From: Candidatus Intricatilinea gracilis
GTDB taxonomy: Bacteria > Pseudomonadota > Gammaproteobacteria > Burkholderiales > Burkholderiaceae_C
Length of the DNA: 64,000 nucleotides
Reading direction: 5' to 3'
Assembly: GCA_016702605.1 (NCBI GenBank)
Contig: JADJDQ010000001.1
Coordinates: 744,001-808,000 of the forward strand
Positions 11,529 through 20,027 of this stretch are shown piece after piece. The notes under the pieces were generated by a model, which ran no database searches, had not been told where the DNA came from, and saw only the letters and a program-made list of their open reading frames with translations. The translations under genes were made by a program, and so were the position numbers. The number at the start of each line of letters is the position of its first letter. Position 1 is the stretch's first letter.

Positions 11529-12781
11529 GACGACTGCTCCGCGTCAGGCCGGTGCCGGCGCGCATCGGCGAACTTGCGCAGGTAGTGCCAGGCCATGGCC
11601 CACACGGCCAGCAAGGCACAGGCCAGCAGCCAGGGCAGGGTGAGGTCGTAGGTGATGCGATAACCCATCCAGCTGCGCAGGCCTTCGTAGACCAGCCGCC
11701 CGCCCGGCAGGTCGATGCTCATGCCGGGCAGCAGCTCGCCGCGTTGTTCATCCAGGCGCACCACCAGCTTGTGCTGGGTCGGCAGCCTGAACACGGCCGC
11801 CTGATCGGGGTCGATCAGGGTCTCGTCGAAATCGAGCTTGACCCACACCACGCGGCCGTCGGGCAGGGCCCACTCGCGCGACTGACGCAACTCGTGCATC
11901 GGGTAACTGGGCAGGTGCACGGCGCCGGTGCTGATTGCCGCTTGCGTGCGGCGCAAGCGGCGCTGCGGCGACGGGTGAGCAGACGCCGCAGCGCCCGGCA
12001 CCACCGCGGCAGGGGTTGCAGCCGCAGCACCATCCACCGGCGCCGGCGCCGGCAGCCAGCTCAGCACCGGCGCGAAACCCTTGTTCGGGCTGGTGTAGAT
12101 GCGGTAGCCGTCGAGCACCAGCGGGCGATGGTCACCAATCACGGCGCGGTGAGCCACCCCCTGGTCATCGACCCAGGCGACGCGGTTGCGGGTCGGCCCG
12201 CGTCGGCGCCCCGGCGCATAGTCGACGTCGAAGCCGTCGTGCTGGAACGCCAGTTTCTCGAGTGCACCGCGGTGCCAGGCACCGACCCGGCCGTCGATCA
12301 ACTGGCCTTCATAGACGACACCTTGCGTGAGCTCGAAGCGCCCGTCCAGCGCGGTGAGCCGCCCCACACCGACCAGCAGCACCAGCATCAGCAGGGCCAG
12401 GTGAAAGATCAGCAGCGGCAGGCGGCGCGACAGGGCCGGCTGCTGCACCAGCGCCACCACCAACTGCACCGACAGCAGCGCCAGTGCGCCACCGATCAGC
12501 CAGGCACTGGGACCGCCGTCGACCAGCCCGGCCACCACCGCCGCACCGAGCAGCCCGAGCAGGACCATGGCCACACGCATCGACCCCAGATGCGCCACCT
12601 GCACCTCACCCAACCGCAGACGGGCCAGCCAGCGCAGCGTCATCACCAGTCGGCAGGCCAGGTCACGCAGCAAGCCCCCCTTGCGCGGCGCCTGGCGCCT
12701 GCCCCACCAGGCACGGCTGAACCAGCTGCGGGTAATCCGCCAACTGCGCGAGACGACAGGCAACACACCTCGGGAGTTCAT
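11525..12781 (-). CDS. resB: ResB-like cytochrome c biogenesis protein
   Basis: 418 residues. The start at 12781 overlaps the stop of the 11-heme cytochrome (ATGA); the open frame beyond it is a shadow of that gene. Membrane helices are MRVAMVLLGLLGAAVVAGLV, WLIGGALALLSVQLVVALV, LIFHLALLMLVLLVGVGR and, at the C-terminus, LTLPWLLACALLAVWAMAW, with a large periplasmic part between helices 3 and 4 as in ResB/Ccs1. With CcsA it attaches heme to CxxCH sites outside the cytoplasm. Its place at the end of a heme-rich operon suggests a dedicated maturation pair for these cytochromes. Confidence 0.88.
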   Translation of the reverse strand: MNSRGVLPVVSRSWRITRSWFSRAWWGRRQAPRKGGLLRDLACRLVMTLRWLARLRLGEVQVAHLGSMRVAMVLLGLLGAAVVAGLVDGGPSAWLIGGALALLSVQLVVALVQQPALSRRLPLLIFHLALLMLVLLVGVGRLTALDGRFELTQGVVYEGQLIDGRVGAWHRGALEKLAFQHDGFDVDYAPGRRRGPTRNRVAWVDDQGVAHRAVIGDHRPLVLDGYRIYTSPNKGFAPVLSWLPAPAPVDGAAAATPAAVVPGAAASAHPSPQRRLRRTQAAISTGAVHLPSYPMHELRQSREWALPDGRVVWVKLDFDETLIDPDQAAVFRLPTQHKLVVRLDEQRGELLPGMSIDLPGGRLVYEGLRSWMGYRITYDLTLPWLLACALLAVWAMAWHYLRKFADARRHRPDAEQSS

Positions 12782-15405
12782 GGCGGGTTGCTGCACACGT
12801 CCTTCATCCAGTCCTTGCCGCTGGCGGTGGTGTTGCCATTGGTGCCGAAGGCGGTGCTGGAGTTGTTGGAGCCGCAGTTGGTGTCGGTCCAGTTGCCGCT
12901 GGTGGCGAAGGTGCGCACCTTCAGCTTGGCGTTGAGGTAATACGGCTCCTGGTTGTAGGCCTGACCGCCGGCGTTCTCGCGCCACTCCATGTTGCCGGCC
13001 TGGCCGGCTTCGGCGCCGACATCGTTGAGGTTGACCAGCAACGCCTTGTTCTTCCAGCCGTGTGGCACGGCGACGTGGCACCAATTGCAGCGGATGCGAC
13101 CGATCTTGTCGCTGTGCAACTGGTGCAGGTTGCCCTTGTCACCCGAAAAACCGGTGGCACCACCGCCTCCCCCGCCGCCCCCATAAGTGCCCGGGATGTG
13201 GCACTTGAAACACAAGGCGTTGGCCGAGCCGCTGCCGACCGTGTTGTTCCAGTCCCCCTTGAGCAGGAAGTTGTTGGCCGAGCCATGCGGCCCCCACGGG
13301 ATGCCGTCTTCGCCGCCGGGTGGCACCACCGTGGTGGCCGGCGTGTTGGCGCCGTGGCAGTCGCTGCAGTACATGGTCTGCGCGCCGATGGCGTTGCCCC
13401 AGGGCGCACGGAACGACGCGGCGCTGGTGGCCGTGCGGCCGGTGACGTCCATCACCGGATGCCAGCTGCGGTGGTTGTTGGTGAGGTAGTTCGACCCCGA
13501 CCCCGAGTTGGGTTTGGTGCCTTCACCGCGGTGGGTGACCGGCGCCTGGAACTCGCGCGCCTGGTTGGTGTACACGGTCAGGTTGTTGGTGCCGGCCGGT
13601 GTGCCGCCCTGCCGGCCGAGAGGCGGGCGGTTGCCGGCGGGGTGCAGGTTGTTGTCCGGGTAACCGTAGTCGGAGTGGCACTTCAGGCAGACCTGGTACT
13701 CGCGGGTCACATAGGTGGCGCTGGCCGAGGTGTCGGTGTTGGCGCCCGGGTCACCCCGCTTGACCTGATAGGTGGTCGGCAGGCTCATGAAGGCGGTCGA
13801 CGCATACACCGGCTCCACGCCCCAGCTGCCACGCAACACACCCGAGGCGATGTTGGTGTGGGTATAACCCGGCGCCTCGTCGTGCCGATGGGTGCCGGCC
13901 GGGTCGGGTGCTCCGGCCAGGCCCAGGGCGCCGCCGCTGAAGCTGCGGAACTTCACCACCCGGTGCGGGTTGTGGCAGTCGGAACACTCGGCGTGGCGCT
14001 GCGCCAGCTTGTCGCGCGGCTCCATCATGTCGGCGCCGCAGCGGCTGGCCGCGCCGGTGCAGTCGGTGCTGGCATCGACGAAGTTGGCCGAGATGTCGTG
14101 CACCTCGGCTGTGCCGCCGCCCTGTTCGGACGTGGTGATCGGCATACGGATCGCCGCGCCGAACTCGGTCTCGATGTCGGGCACCTGCGGCGCCACGTTG
14201 AGCGCCGACTTGGCGCTGCTGGTGTGGCACTGGTAACAGGTCTGCTCCTGCGCCGGGTTGCCACCCTGGCGCGCCGCGAGGGGGTTGCCCGCTGGCAGCG
14301 GTGCGTCGGTGCCTTCACGGGTGAGGCGCCGGGCGCCCTGCACGGTGTGGGTGTCGTGGCAGTTCAGGCAGCCGGCCTTCCAGACCGGCAGGGCGAGCGG
14401 AAACTGGCGCAAGGTGGCCGCGCCGTCCTTGTAGACCTCGTCGGCCACGTCGGGCCGGGCGTGCGCAGAAAAGGCCCAGATGCCCAGGCCCAGGTTCTTG
14501 TCGTGGCACGACAGGCAGATGATGTCGCCGCTCGGGTTGTGGGTGGGCGAGGGGGTCACCTCCTGGAAACGCTGGGCGCGCAGGAATTTCTGGTTGCCCT
14601 TGGCAGGGTCGAGTTCGCGGATGTGGGGGTCGTGGCAGGTGGCGCATTGCACCTGGCCGACACCCGCCGTGCCGGTGGGTTCGAGCGGCAGCAGCGGCTT
14701 GAAGCCGGGGCTGCGCAGGCCGAGCACGCTGCCGGTGCCGGCCGGCCAGCGCTGCGTGGCGTCGGGCACACGCAACTCACCGTCGCGGTTGGCCAGCGCG
14801 GCGGTAAAACTCAGCGAGATCGGGTGGTCGTTGCTCAGGTCCTGGCCGATCAGGCGGGTGAAACCACTGGTCGCCCCCTGGCCGACCGGCATGGTGCCGC
14901 CCGCGCCGGTGTTGTCCATCGGGATGCTCACACCACCGTTCACGCCGCCCAGCACGTTGACGTTGCCGATGGCCAGGGTGCCGTCGTGGCAAGACAGGCA
15001 CAACTTCGAGCTGCCGCCGGGCTGGGCGTTCAGGCCATCGGCGATCGCCTGCGCGTCGAGGGTGGCCGAGGTGTAGGGTGTGTAGCTGGCGCCGGGGGGT
15101 ACCCGCCGGTTCCACAGCGGCGCACGCAAGGCGGTGCCGCCCTGGTCGGCCTGGCTGGCGCCGTGGGGTGTATGGCAGAACACACAGACCTGGTCGGTGC
15201 CACCCACCGAGGCCTTGGTGCTGCCCGGGCCACTGACCGACAGGTTATGCAGCGTCGACTTCACGTCGGCCACCCGCTGTGCGCCACTTGGCAAGGCCAG
15301 CAGGGCCAGCCAGCTGGCCAGCGCCAACGTTGCCGCAGCGCCGAGGCTGCGTGTCCAGGGGCGGGCGGTGGCCAGCCGGTGCAGTCGACTCAGCATGGTG
15401 GTCAT
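12778..15405 (-). CDS. Secreted 11-heme c-type cytochrome
   Basis: 875 residues. The start at 15405 overlaps the NHL gene stop (ATGA). Signal peptide to about residue 43 (LALASWLALLALPSGAQ). Eleven CxxCH sites in order: CVFCH, CLSCH, CATCH, CLSCH, CLNCH, CYQCH, CSDCH, CLKCH, CSDCH, CFKCH, CNWCH. The first part (VCVFCHTPH, LCLSCHDGT, DLSNDHP, CATCHDPH) closely follows the tetraheme cytochrome at 25005-25901, so this protein looks like that fold with about seven more hemes added. A Gly run (nine Gly) near residue 745 is a likely linker. No lipobox is seen, so it is periplasmic or extracellular. Probably the terminal or cell-surface electron carrier of the conduit. Confidence 0.92.
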   Translation of the reverse strand: MTTMLSRLHRLATARPWTRSLGAAATLALASWLALLALPSGAQRVADVKSTLHNLSVSGPGSTKASVGGTDQVCVFCHTPHGASQADQGGTALRAPLWNRRVPPGASYTPYTSATLDAQAIADGLNAQPGGSSKLCLSCHDGTLAIGNVNVLGGVNGGVSIPMDNTGAGGTMPVGQGATSGFTRLIGQDLSNDHPISLSFTAALANRDGELRVPDATQRWPAGTGSVLGLRSPGFKPLLPLEPTGTAGVGQVQCATCHDPHIRELDPAKGNQKFLRAQRFQEVTPSPTHNPSGDIICLSCHDKNLGLGIWAFSAHARPDVADEVYKDGAATLRQFPLALPVWKAGCLNCHDTHTVQGARRLTREGTDAPLPAGNPLAARQGGNPAQEQTCYQCHTSSAKSALNVAPQVPDIETEFGAAIRMPITTSEQGGGTAEVHDISANFVDASTDCTGAASRCGADMMEPRDKLAQRHAECSDCHNPHRVVKFRSFSGGALGLAGAPDPAGTHRHDEAPGYTHTNIASGVLRGSWGVEPVYASTAFMSLPTTYQVKRGDPGANTDTSASATYVTREYQVCLKCHSDYGYPDNNLHPAGNRPPLGRQGGTPAGTNNLTVYTNQAREFQAPVTHRGEGTKPNSGSGSNYLTNNHRSWHPVMDVTGRTATSAASFRAPWGNAIGAQTMYCSDCHGANTPATTVVPPGGEDGIPWGPHGSANNFLLKGDWNNTVGSGSANALCFKCHIPGTYGGGGGGGGATGFSGDKGNLHQLHSDKIGRIRCNWCHVAVPHGWKNKALLVNLNDVGAEAGQAGNMEWRENAGGQAYNQEPYYLNAKLKVRTFATSGNWTDTNCGSNNSSTAFGTNGNTTASGKDWMKDVCSNPP

Positions 15406-16736
15406 CCCCCAGCTCCGTGGGTTTTGTCACGCAGCGCTGGGTCAGATGACCCAGGATCGGCGAGAAATTTCAACCTGACCACCCTGCCCTTGTACATGTC
15501 GGCAACAAACACCTGATTCTCAGCGTCGACCCAGACCCCGGCGGGCAGGTAAAAACGCCCCGCTGCCGTCGACAGCACAGGGGATGCAGCCCCGGACGAT
15601 GCACTTGGCGTGCCGGCCAGCACCTCGGCACTCACCAGCCCGGCCAGACCGGCGCCGGCGCCGATGGGCAGCAAAAACTCGCCACCCGCGCCGTAGACCA
15701 GCAGGCTGTCGTAATACGACTCGACCACATAGATGCGCCCGTCGGCGTCGACCGCCACACCCTTGGGCCGCACCAGGTCACCCAGCTGCAGGCCACGCGC
15801 GCCGATGACCCGGCTGCTCACGCTGCCCGGCCCGCGCAGACCCGGCCCACCCAGCACCTGCACACGGTGGTTGAAGGTATCGGTCACGTACAACTCGCCG
15901 CGCGCCCAGGCCAGGTGGGTGGGCGAATTGAACTCGCCGGGGGCCTCGCCGCGGCTGCCGATCACGTGGTGCAGCGCACCGGTGGTGTCGAACACCTTGA
16001 TGTCGTGCGCCTTGGTGTCGGCCACGAACAGCAGGCCGGCCACCGGGTCGACCGCCAGGCCGGTGGGGCGCCCGAGTAGTCCGCGGCCGATCTCGGCGCG
16101 TGGTTCACCCCGGGCGTCGAGCTGGTAGACCGCGCCCAGATCAGCGTCGGCTACATACAAGCCACCAGCCGGCGCCAGCGCCAGGCCGCTGGGTGAACGA
16201 AAGGTGGTCGGGCCTCTGGCCTTGTCCCACACCAGCAACTGGCCGGCGACCTTGTCGAACACCAGCACGGCCTGGCGACTGGCGTCGCTGACGTACAGCC
16301 GCCCGCGGTTGTCGCCCAGCACGGCCGACGGGCGCTGCAGCGCCACCGGTCGTTCGGCGTCGTCCAGGCCAGCCAGCCAGCGCCCGAAACTGCGCAGCCG
16401 GCCGGCGGACGGGCTGTCGGCAATGAAGTTGCGCTCACCGGTCAGGCTGCCGGCGTAGGCGTAACGCGCGGGTTCCGGCGGCGCCGGCCACACCAGCACG
16501 GCGCTGGCGGGCAGGTCTTCGAGTGAATAGGTCAGGCGCGCCGGTGTGGTCGGGCCGGTGGCGCAGCCCGCCAGCAGCAGCGCAGCGGTGCTGACCGTCA
16601 CCAGGCCGCCGCGAGCCAGCCAGCGCGGCCAGCACCAGCCGCCGGTGTGGAACGACACACCGGCAGCCTGGTGAGTCAGGGCTCGCCGCATGCCAGCCAC
16701 CGGGCCACCCGGCGCCAGGTCGATCGGGCTCACCAT
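15402..16736 (-). CDS. NHL-repeat beta-propeller lipoprotein
   Basis: About 444 residues from the ATG at 16736, which overlaps the upstream stop (ATGGTGA); an inner start at 16691 (MRRALTH) is also possible. A lipobox LLLAGC follows a hydrophobic segment. The mature part has NHL blades: LRSPSGLAL..GGLYVADADLG-like strings, RPTGLAVDPVAGLLFVADT, FNSPTHLAW..ELYVTDTFNHRVQV, RPKGVAVDADGRIYVVES and LPAGVWVDAENQVFVADMYKGRVV. Such propellers are protein-binding scaffolds. It precedes the 11-heme gene and has a paralogue at 26256-27407. I infer a role in assembling or anchoring the cytochromes. Confidence 0.87.
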   Translation of the reverse strand: MVSPIDLAPGGPVAGMRRALTHQAAGVSFHTGGWCWPRWLARGGLVTVSTAALLLAGCATGPTTPARLTYSLEDLPASAVLVWPAPPEPARYAYAGSLTGERNFIADSPSAGRLRSFGRWLAGLDDAERPVALQRPSAVLGDNRGRLYVSDASRQAVLVFDKVAGQLLVWDKARGPTTFRSPSGLALAPAGGLYVADADLGAVYQLDARGEPRAEIGRGLLGRPTGLAVDPVAGLLFVADTKAHDIKVFDTTGALHHVIGSRGEAPGEFNSPTHLAWARGELYVTDTFNHRVQVLGGPGLRGPGSVSSRVIGARGLQLGDLVRPKGVAVDADGRIYVVESYYDSLLVYGAGGEFLLPIGAGAGLAGLVSAEVLAGTPSASSGAASPVLSTAAGRFYLPAGVWVDAENQVFVADMYKGRVVRLKFLADPGSSDPALRDKTHGAGG

Positions 16737-17170
16737 CGCCCCGGCCCCGAGGTCTGGGCACCACCCACGATGCCGGGCGACAGGCCGGGCAGACCGGAGT
16801 GGCACAACTCGCAGCGTTCGGGGCCCCAGGCGATCTGGTTGTTGTGGCACATGCCGCAGAACTTGCCGTCGATGATGTCGGTCATCAGCACCTGGTTGGC
16901 GCCGGCGCGCATCTTGAAGCCCAGCTCGCTGTGGCAGACCTTGCAGCGAAACCTGATGCGGTGAAACCAGTGCGGAAACACCACCGGGCGCATGCCCTCG
17001 AAATCCGAGCGCTGGTTGAGCACCACGTCGCCGTATTCGGCACCGGCATCACCCGGCCAGCCGACGCCGAACAGCAGCGTCATCAGCAGCGCCACCGCCG
17101 TCGACCAGCGCCGCCAGCCCGGCCAGGCCAGGCGCGTCGACGCCGGCTCGGGCCATCGTGTCGCGTTCAC
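16730..17170 (-). CDS. Triheme c7-type cytochrome (type A)
   Basis: 146 residues starting with GTG at 17170 (GAAGG upstream). Signal peptide through WSTAVALLMTLLFGVGWPGDAGA. Three heme sites CKVCH, CGMCH, CELCH with the His-rich region FPHWFHRIRF before the first, giving the sixth ligands typical of small periplasmic c7 cytochromes. Very similar to 21272-21685 (EYGDVV, GMRPV.FPHWFHR.RFRCKVCH, IIDG.FCG.CHN..IAW). Likely shuttles electrons across the periplasm. Confidence 0.92.
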   Translation of the reverse strand: MNATRWPEPASTRLAWPGWRRWSTAVALLMTLLFGVGWPGDAGAEYGDVVLNQRSDFEGMRPVVFPHWFHRIRFRCKVCHSELGFKMRAGANQVLMTDIIDGKFCGMCHNNQIAWGPERCELCHSGLPGLSPGIVGGAQTSGPGRW

Positions 17171-17207
17171 GCTTGCACCTTCGGGCCTGCAGGACGGTGA
17201 GCCGCAC

Positions 17208-17975
17208 TCATGGCCGACTCGCCGCCTGCTGGCGACGCAACGATTCGTTCGGCACGCTGTGGCAGCGGTTGCATTCGGTCAGCGGAAACGACACCGCGCC
17301 ATGGCAAAGGCCGCATTGTTCGCCGTTCAGGATGGCCATCATGCTGAAACGGTTCGCGCCGATCTTGTCCTTGAACGGCGCCGGATGGCAGTTGCTGCAG
17401 TCGAGCCAGAGGGTGTGCTGGCGATGCGGAAACTTCACCGCCGGCATGGAGCCGAACTTCGAGATGATGATGTCGTCCTCGCGCACTCGCACCTCGGTGC
17501 CGGGCAGGATGCTCGACCGGGGCGTGATCGCGCCGCTGTCCAGTGCGTCCATCCAGCGCACCATGTTGCCGGCGGTGTCGGGCGGCAACACAGCCAGTGC
17601 GTCACCCGGTTGCTGCAGCTGAGTGATGCCGGGGCCACGCGGGTCGTGCACCCCGTCGGCCGCCAGCGGCACCCAGATCGACGGCACCGAGGCCGGGCCC
17701 GTCGGCGCCGGCGCAGCCCGGGGCGTCACGACGGGCGGCTGCTGGCCCCGCGCCGCTTCGGCCACCAGCCCCGACGGTGCACAGGCCGGCAGCACCAGGG
17801 CGACGGCCAGAACGAGGCAAGTGGGCACCAGGCAAGCGGGCAACCGCCCGGTCGGCGCCAGGCGAGTCGGCAACAGGCAAGTTGACAGCAGGCGAATCGA
17901 CGTCAGGCAGGCAAGCGACCAGCCCGGGCGCCACAACGACGCCCAGCCGATCAACACGCGCAGCCGCTCGACCAT
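17208..17975 (-). CDS. Triheme c7-type cytochrome lipoprotein (type B)
   Basis: 255 residues. The N-terminus is long and built from a 15-base repeat, ending in a lipobox-like VLPACAPS. The C-terminal third has three heme sites CSNCH, CGLCH, CNRCH preceded by FGSMPAVKFPHRQHTLWLD. This part matches the C-terminal domain of the fusion cytochrome at 20028-21263 (ITPR, GSMP.V.(F/Y)PH.QHT.WLDCSNCHPA, GAN..SM..IL). Probably membrane-anchored and periplasmic, in the electron path of the conduit. Confidence 0.88.
   Translation of the reverse strand: MVERLRVLIGWASLWRPGWSLACLTSIRLLSTCLLPTRLAPTGRLPACLVPTCLVLAVALVLPACAPSGLVAEAARGQQPPVVTPRAAPAPTGPASVPSIWVPLAADGVHDPRGPGITQLQQPGDALAVLPPDTAGNMVRWMDALDSGAITPRSSILPGTEVRVREDDIIISKFGSMPAVKFPHRQHTLWLDCSNCHPAPFKDKIGANRFSMMAILNGEQCGLCHGAVSFPLTECNRCHSVPNESLRRQQAASRP
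17814..17918. repeat. Seven degenerate 15-bp tandem units in a signal-peptide region
   Basis: Units are 15 bases long with consensus CAGGCAAGTCGGCAA on the plus strand (for example 17829, 17859, 17874 and 17889); the unit at 17844 is the most diverged. On the coding strand they give five-residue steps ending in Cys-Leu or Arg-Leu with Pro-Thr (STCLL, PTRLA, PACLV, PTCLV), lengthening the N-terminal region of the lipoprotein cytochrome at 17208-17975. Confidence 0.8.
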
Positions 17976-17980
17976 GTCAC

Positions 17981-18958
17981 TCAGCCCGGGATGTACACGC
18001 CGCCGGCCCGGATGGCGCGCACCAGCTCGCGGGTCGCGTCTTCGAGCAGCTTGATGGCGCCGGGGTGGTCACCCTTCTTCGCGTGGGCTTCGGCGTCGCT
18101 GCGCAGTTGGCCGGCCTTGTCGACCAGGCCCTGCATGGCCGGCGGCATGGCGCCGCTGGCGTCCTTGCGGTCGGCCAGCAGCACCTTGATGAGCAGCTGA
18201 TGGGTGTCGTTGCGGTCGATCTCGTAGTCGTATTCCTCGCGCGGGGTGGCGAAGTTGAGGGATCGCACCAGCGTGTCGCCGCGCCGCATGGCCTCGATCG
18301 AGACCCGTGCGGTGAGGTAGGCGCGGTCCAGCACCGGGCGTGCCTCGGCCACCTTGCCCTGCGCCGCCAGGGCCTGGGCCTCGGCAATCTGGCGCTCGAT
18401 GGCGCGTGTGGCCTCGGCGGCTTCACGCATGGCCTTGGCCTGGGTGCTGCCGGTCGGCGCACTCGCGGCCTTTTCGCTGGTGATGCGTTGCTGGGCGGTG
18501 AGCAGGGCGCGGGCGCTGTCGAGCCGGTTGTCGAAGTCGCGCCGCGACTTCTCACCCTGCACCTGTTCGGGTTTGGCCAGGCGGGCGCCGGCAATCAATT
18601 CGCGTGCGGCCTGGTCGAGCAGGCGCGACGCGCCGGCCAGATCACCTTCGGCCCAGGCTGCGGCCGCCTCGCGGTGGATCAGCCGGGCGTTGTCGCGGCG
18701 CTGGCGCGCGTCCATCACGCCGCTGCTGTCGATCTGCCGGGCCGCCGACGACGACTCGATCAAGGTGCCGACCGATCGCAGCCGGCGTTCGAGTTGTGCC
18801 CGGTCGGGCACCGACACCGGCGCACTGGCTGCACCCGAGCCCGGCGTGGCCGCCGTGGACTGGGCCAGCGCCGGCCAGGCTGCGCCGAGCAGCAGGGCGG
18901 CGACACAGGCCGGCAGTTGAGCCCGGGCGGGCAGGCGAAGTGGGCGGGTCGAGGTCAT
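17981..18958 (-). CDS. Secreted helical protein of unknown function (copy H)
   Basis: 325 residues with a clear signal peptide (VAALLLGAAWPALAQ). The rest is predicted helical and rich in Ala, Arg and Glu, with the repeated idea of AR..L.QAARELI and AIKLLEDATRELVRAI, like a helical-bundle or TPR-like scaffold. No CxxCH is present. It is related to the gene just upstream (18955-20022): both share S.A..R.IQ/D.SG, .AR..H..A, DL..A.R..D.A and a C-terminal AG..(V/I)P. The start overlaps that gene (ATGA). Always next to c7 cytochrome genes here, so a structural or assembly role is likely; not a known family to me. Confidence 0.75.
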   Translation of the reverse strand: MTSTRPLRLPARAQLPACVAALLLGAAWPALAQSTAATPGSGAASAPVSVPDRAQLERRLRSVGTLIESSSAARQIDSSGVMDARQRRDNARLIHREAAAAWAEGDLAGASRLLDQAARELIAGARLAKPEQVQGEKSRRDFDNRLDSARALLTAQQRITSEKAASAPTGSTQAKAMREAAEATRAIERQIAEAQALAAQGKVAEARPVLDRAYLTARVSIEAMRRGDTLVRSLNFATPREEYDYEIDRNDTHQLLIKVLLADRKDASGAMPPAMQGLVDKAGQLRSDAEAHAKKGDHPGAIKLLEDATRELVRAIRAGGVYIPG

Positions 18959-20022
18959 CGAGGTTCTCCAATGGCTTGCGGCACCACCAGGCCGGCGGCC
19001 TCCAGCGCGCGCTGCACATACATCGTGGCATTGCGGATATGGGCCAGCGCCTGCGTCACATCACCGGCCTGCTGCTGCTGCAGCGCCTGGGTGCGCAAGG
19101 TGGTGCTGGCTTCGTTGTAACGCTCGATCAGGGCCTGCGCCTCGGGGCGGGGCTTGAGGTCGCTGATCGCCAGCGGCACCAGGTCGGCCAGACCGCGGTG
19201 GCGCGCCAGCTCCTGGTCGAGTGCTTCGGCGGGTGTGGCCGGGCGGTCGCTGTAGTCGAGTGTGGCCGACTGCAGCAGTCCGTTCATGCCTTCGAGCACA
19301 TGGCGTTCGGCCTGCACCAGCAGGTTGCTGGCTTCGTCGTAACGTTTCTCGACGGCCAGATGCGCCGCACTCGCCATCAGTCCCTGTGTGGCCGTGAGGC
19401 GTTCGCTGTCCTTGGCGGGCGGGGGCGTGCCGGCGGCCATGGCCGCGTCGGCGCGGCTGCGCCAGGCGGCCACCAGGCGGTCCAGGCTGGCCAGCAGCTG
19501 GTCATGGCGCTGGCGCGCCGCGGCCTGGCGCGTCGGGGCGTCGGGCGCCAGGCGCCGCGCCATGCCGATGTGGCGCAGCGCTTCGTCGGCCGAGCGGCGC
19601 GCCTGGGTCAGGTCGTTGCGCGCCAGGAAGTCGACCGACGCGGCGTGGTGCACACGTGCTTCTTCATAGTTGGTCTGCGCCTGCACGTTGCCGCTGGCCT
19701 GGATGCGCTGCACGCTGGCGGTGTCGCCGATCATGCGGGCCACGAGTTGCAGCTTTTGCTGGATCTGGCGCCGCATGGCGTCGTCGTCGTCCAGGCGCAA
19801 GGCGGCCACGGGCGCCGCCCCGTCGGCACCGGCCGGTGTGTCGGCCACCTGGGCACGCGCCGGCGCAAACAACAAGCCGACCAGCAGGCTCGCCCCCACA
19901 CCGAGCAACACCCCGGCGAGCACACTGACTGCCCGGCCCAGGCCCCCCGCAGGCGCGACTCCACCGGCCCGCGCCGGGCGCAGGCGCGGCGAGGAGTGGG
20001 CGGACGCAGGTCGGTGCACCAT
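18955..20022 (-). CDS. Membrane-anchored or secreted helical protein of unknown function (copy H')
   Basis: About 355 residues from the ATG at 20022, placed 5 bases after the upstream stop; the frame to 20091 is only overlap with the neighbour. The N-terminal segment VSVLAGVLLGVGASLLVGLLFAPARA is a signal or anchor. The remainder is helical and carries the same pattern as copy H (TASVQRIQASG, ARVHHAASVDFLA, DLTQARRSADEALRHIGMARRL). Lacks heme sites. With copy H it forms the centre of a mirrored set of paralogues. Confidence 0.75.
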   Translation of the reverse strand: MVHRPASAHSSPRLRPARAGGVAPAGGLGRAVSVLAGVLLGVGASLLVGLLFAPARAQVADTPAGADGAAPVAALRLDDDDAMRRQIQQKLQLVARMIGDTASVQRIQASGNVQAQTNYEEARVHHAASVDFLARNDLTQARRSADEALRHIGMARRLAPDAPTRQAAARQRHDQLLASLDRLVAAWRSRADAAMAAGTPPPAKDSERLTATQGLMASAAHLAVEKRYDEASNLLVQAERHVLEGMNGLLQSATLDYSDRPATPAEALDQELARHRGLADLVPLAISDLKPRPEAQALIERYNEASTTLRTQALQQQQAGDVTQALAHIRNATMYVQRALEAAGLVVPQAIGEPR

Positions 20023-20027
20023 CGGCG

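Noticed and set aside
13060..15516. 818-codon plus-strand frame opposite the 11-heme cytochrome
   Set aside because: No family features; eleven CxxCH sites and ATGA overlaps support the minus strand.
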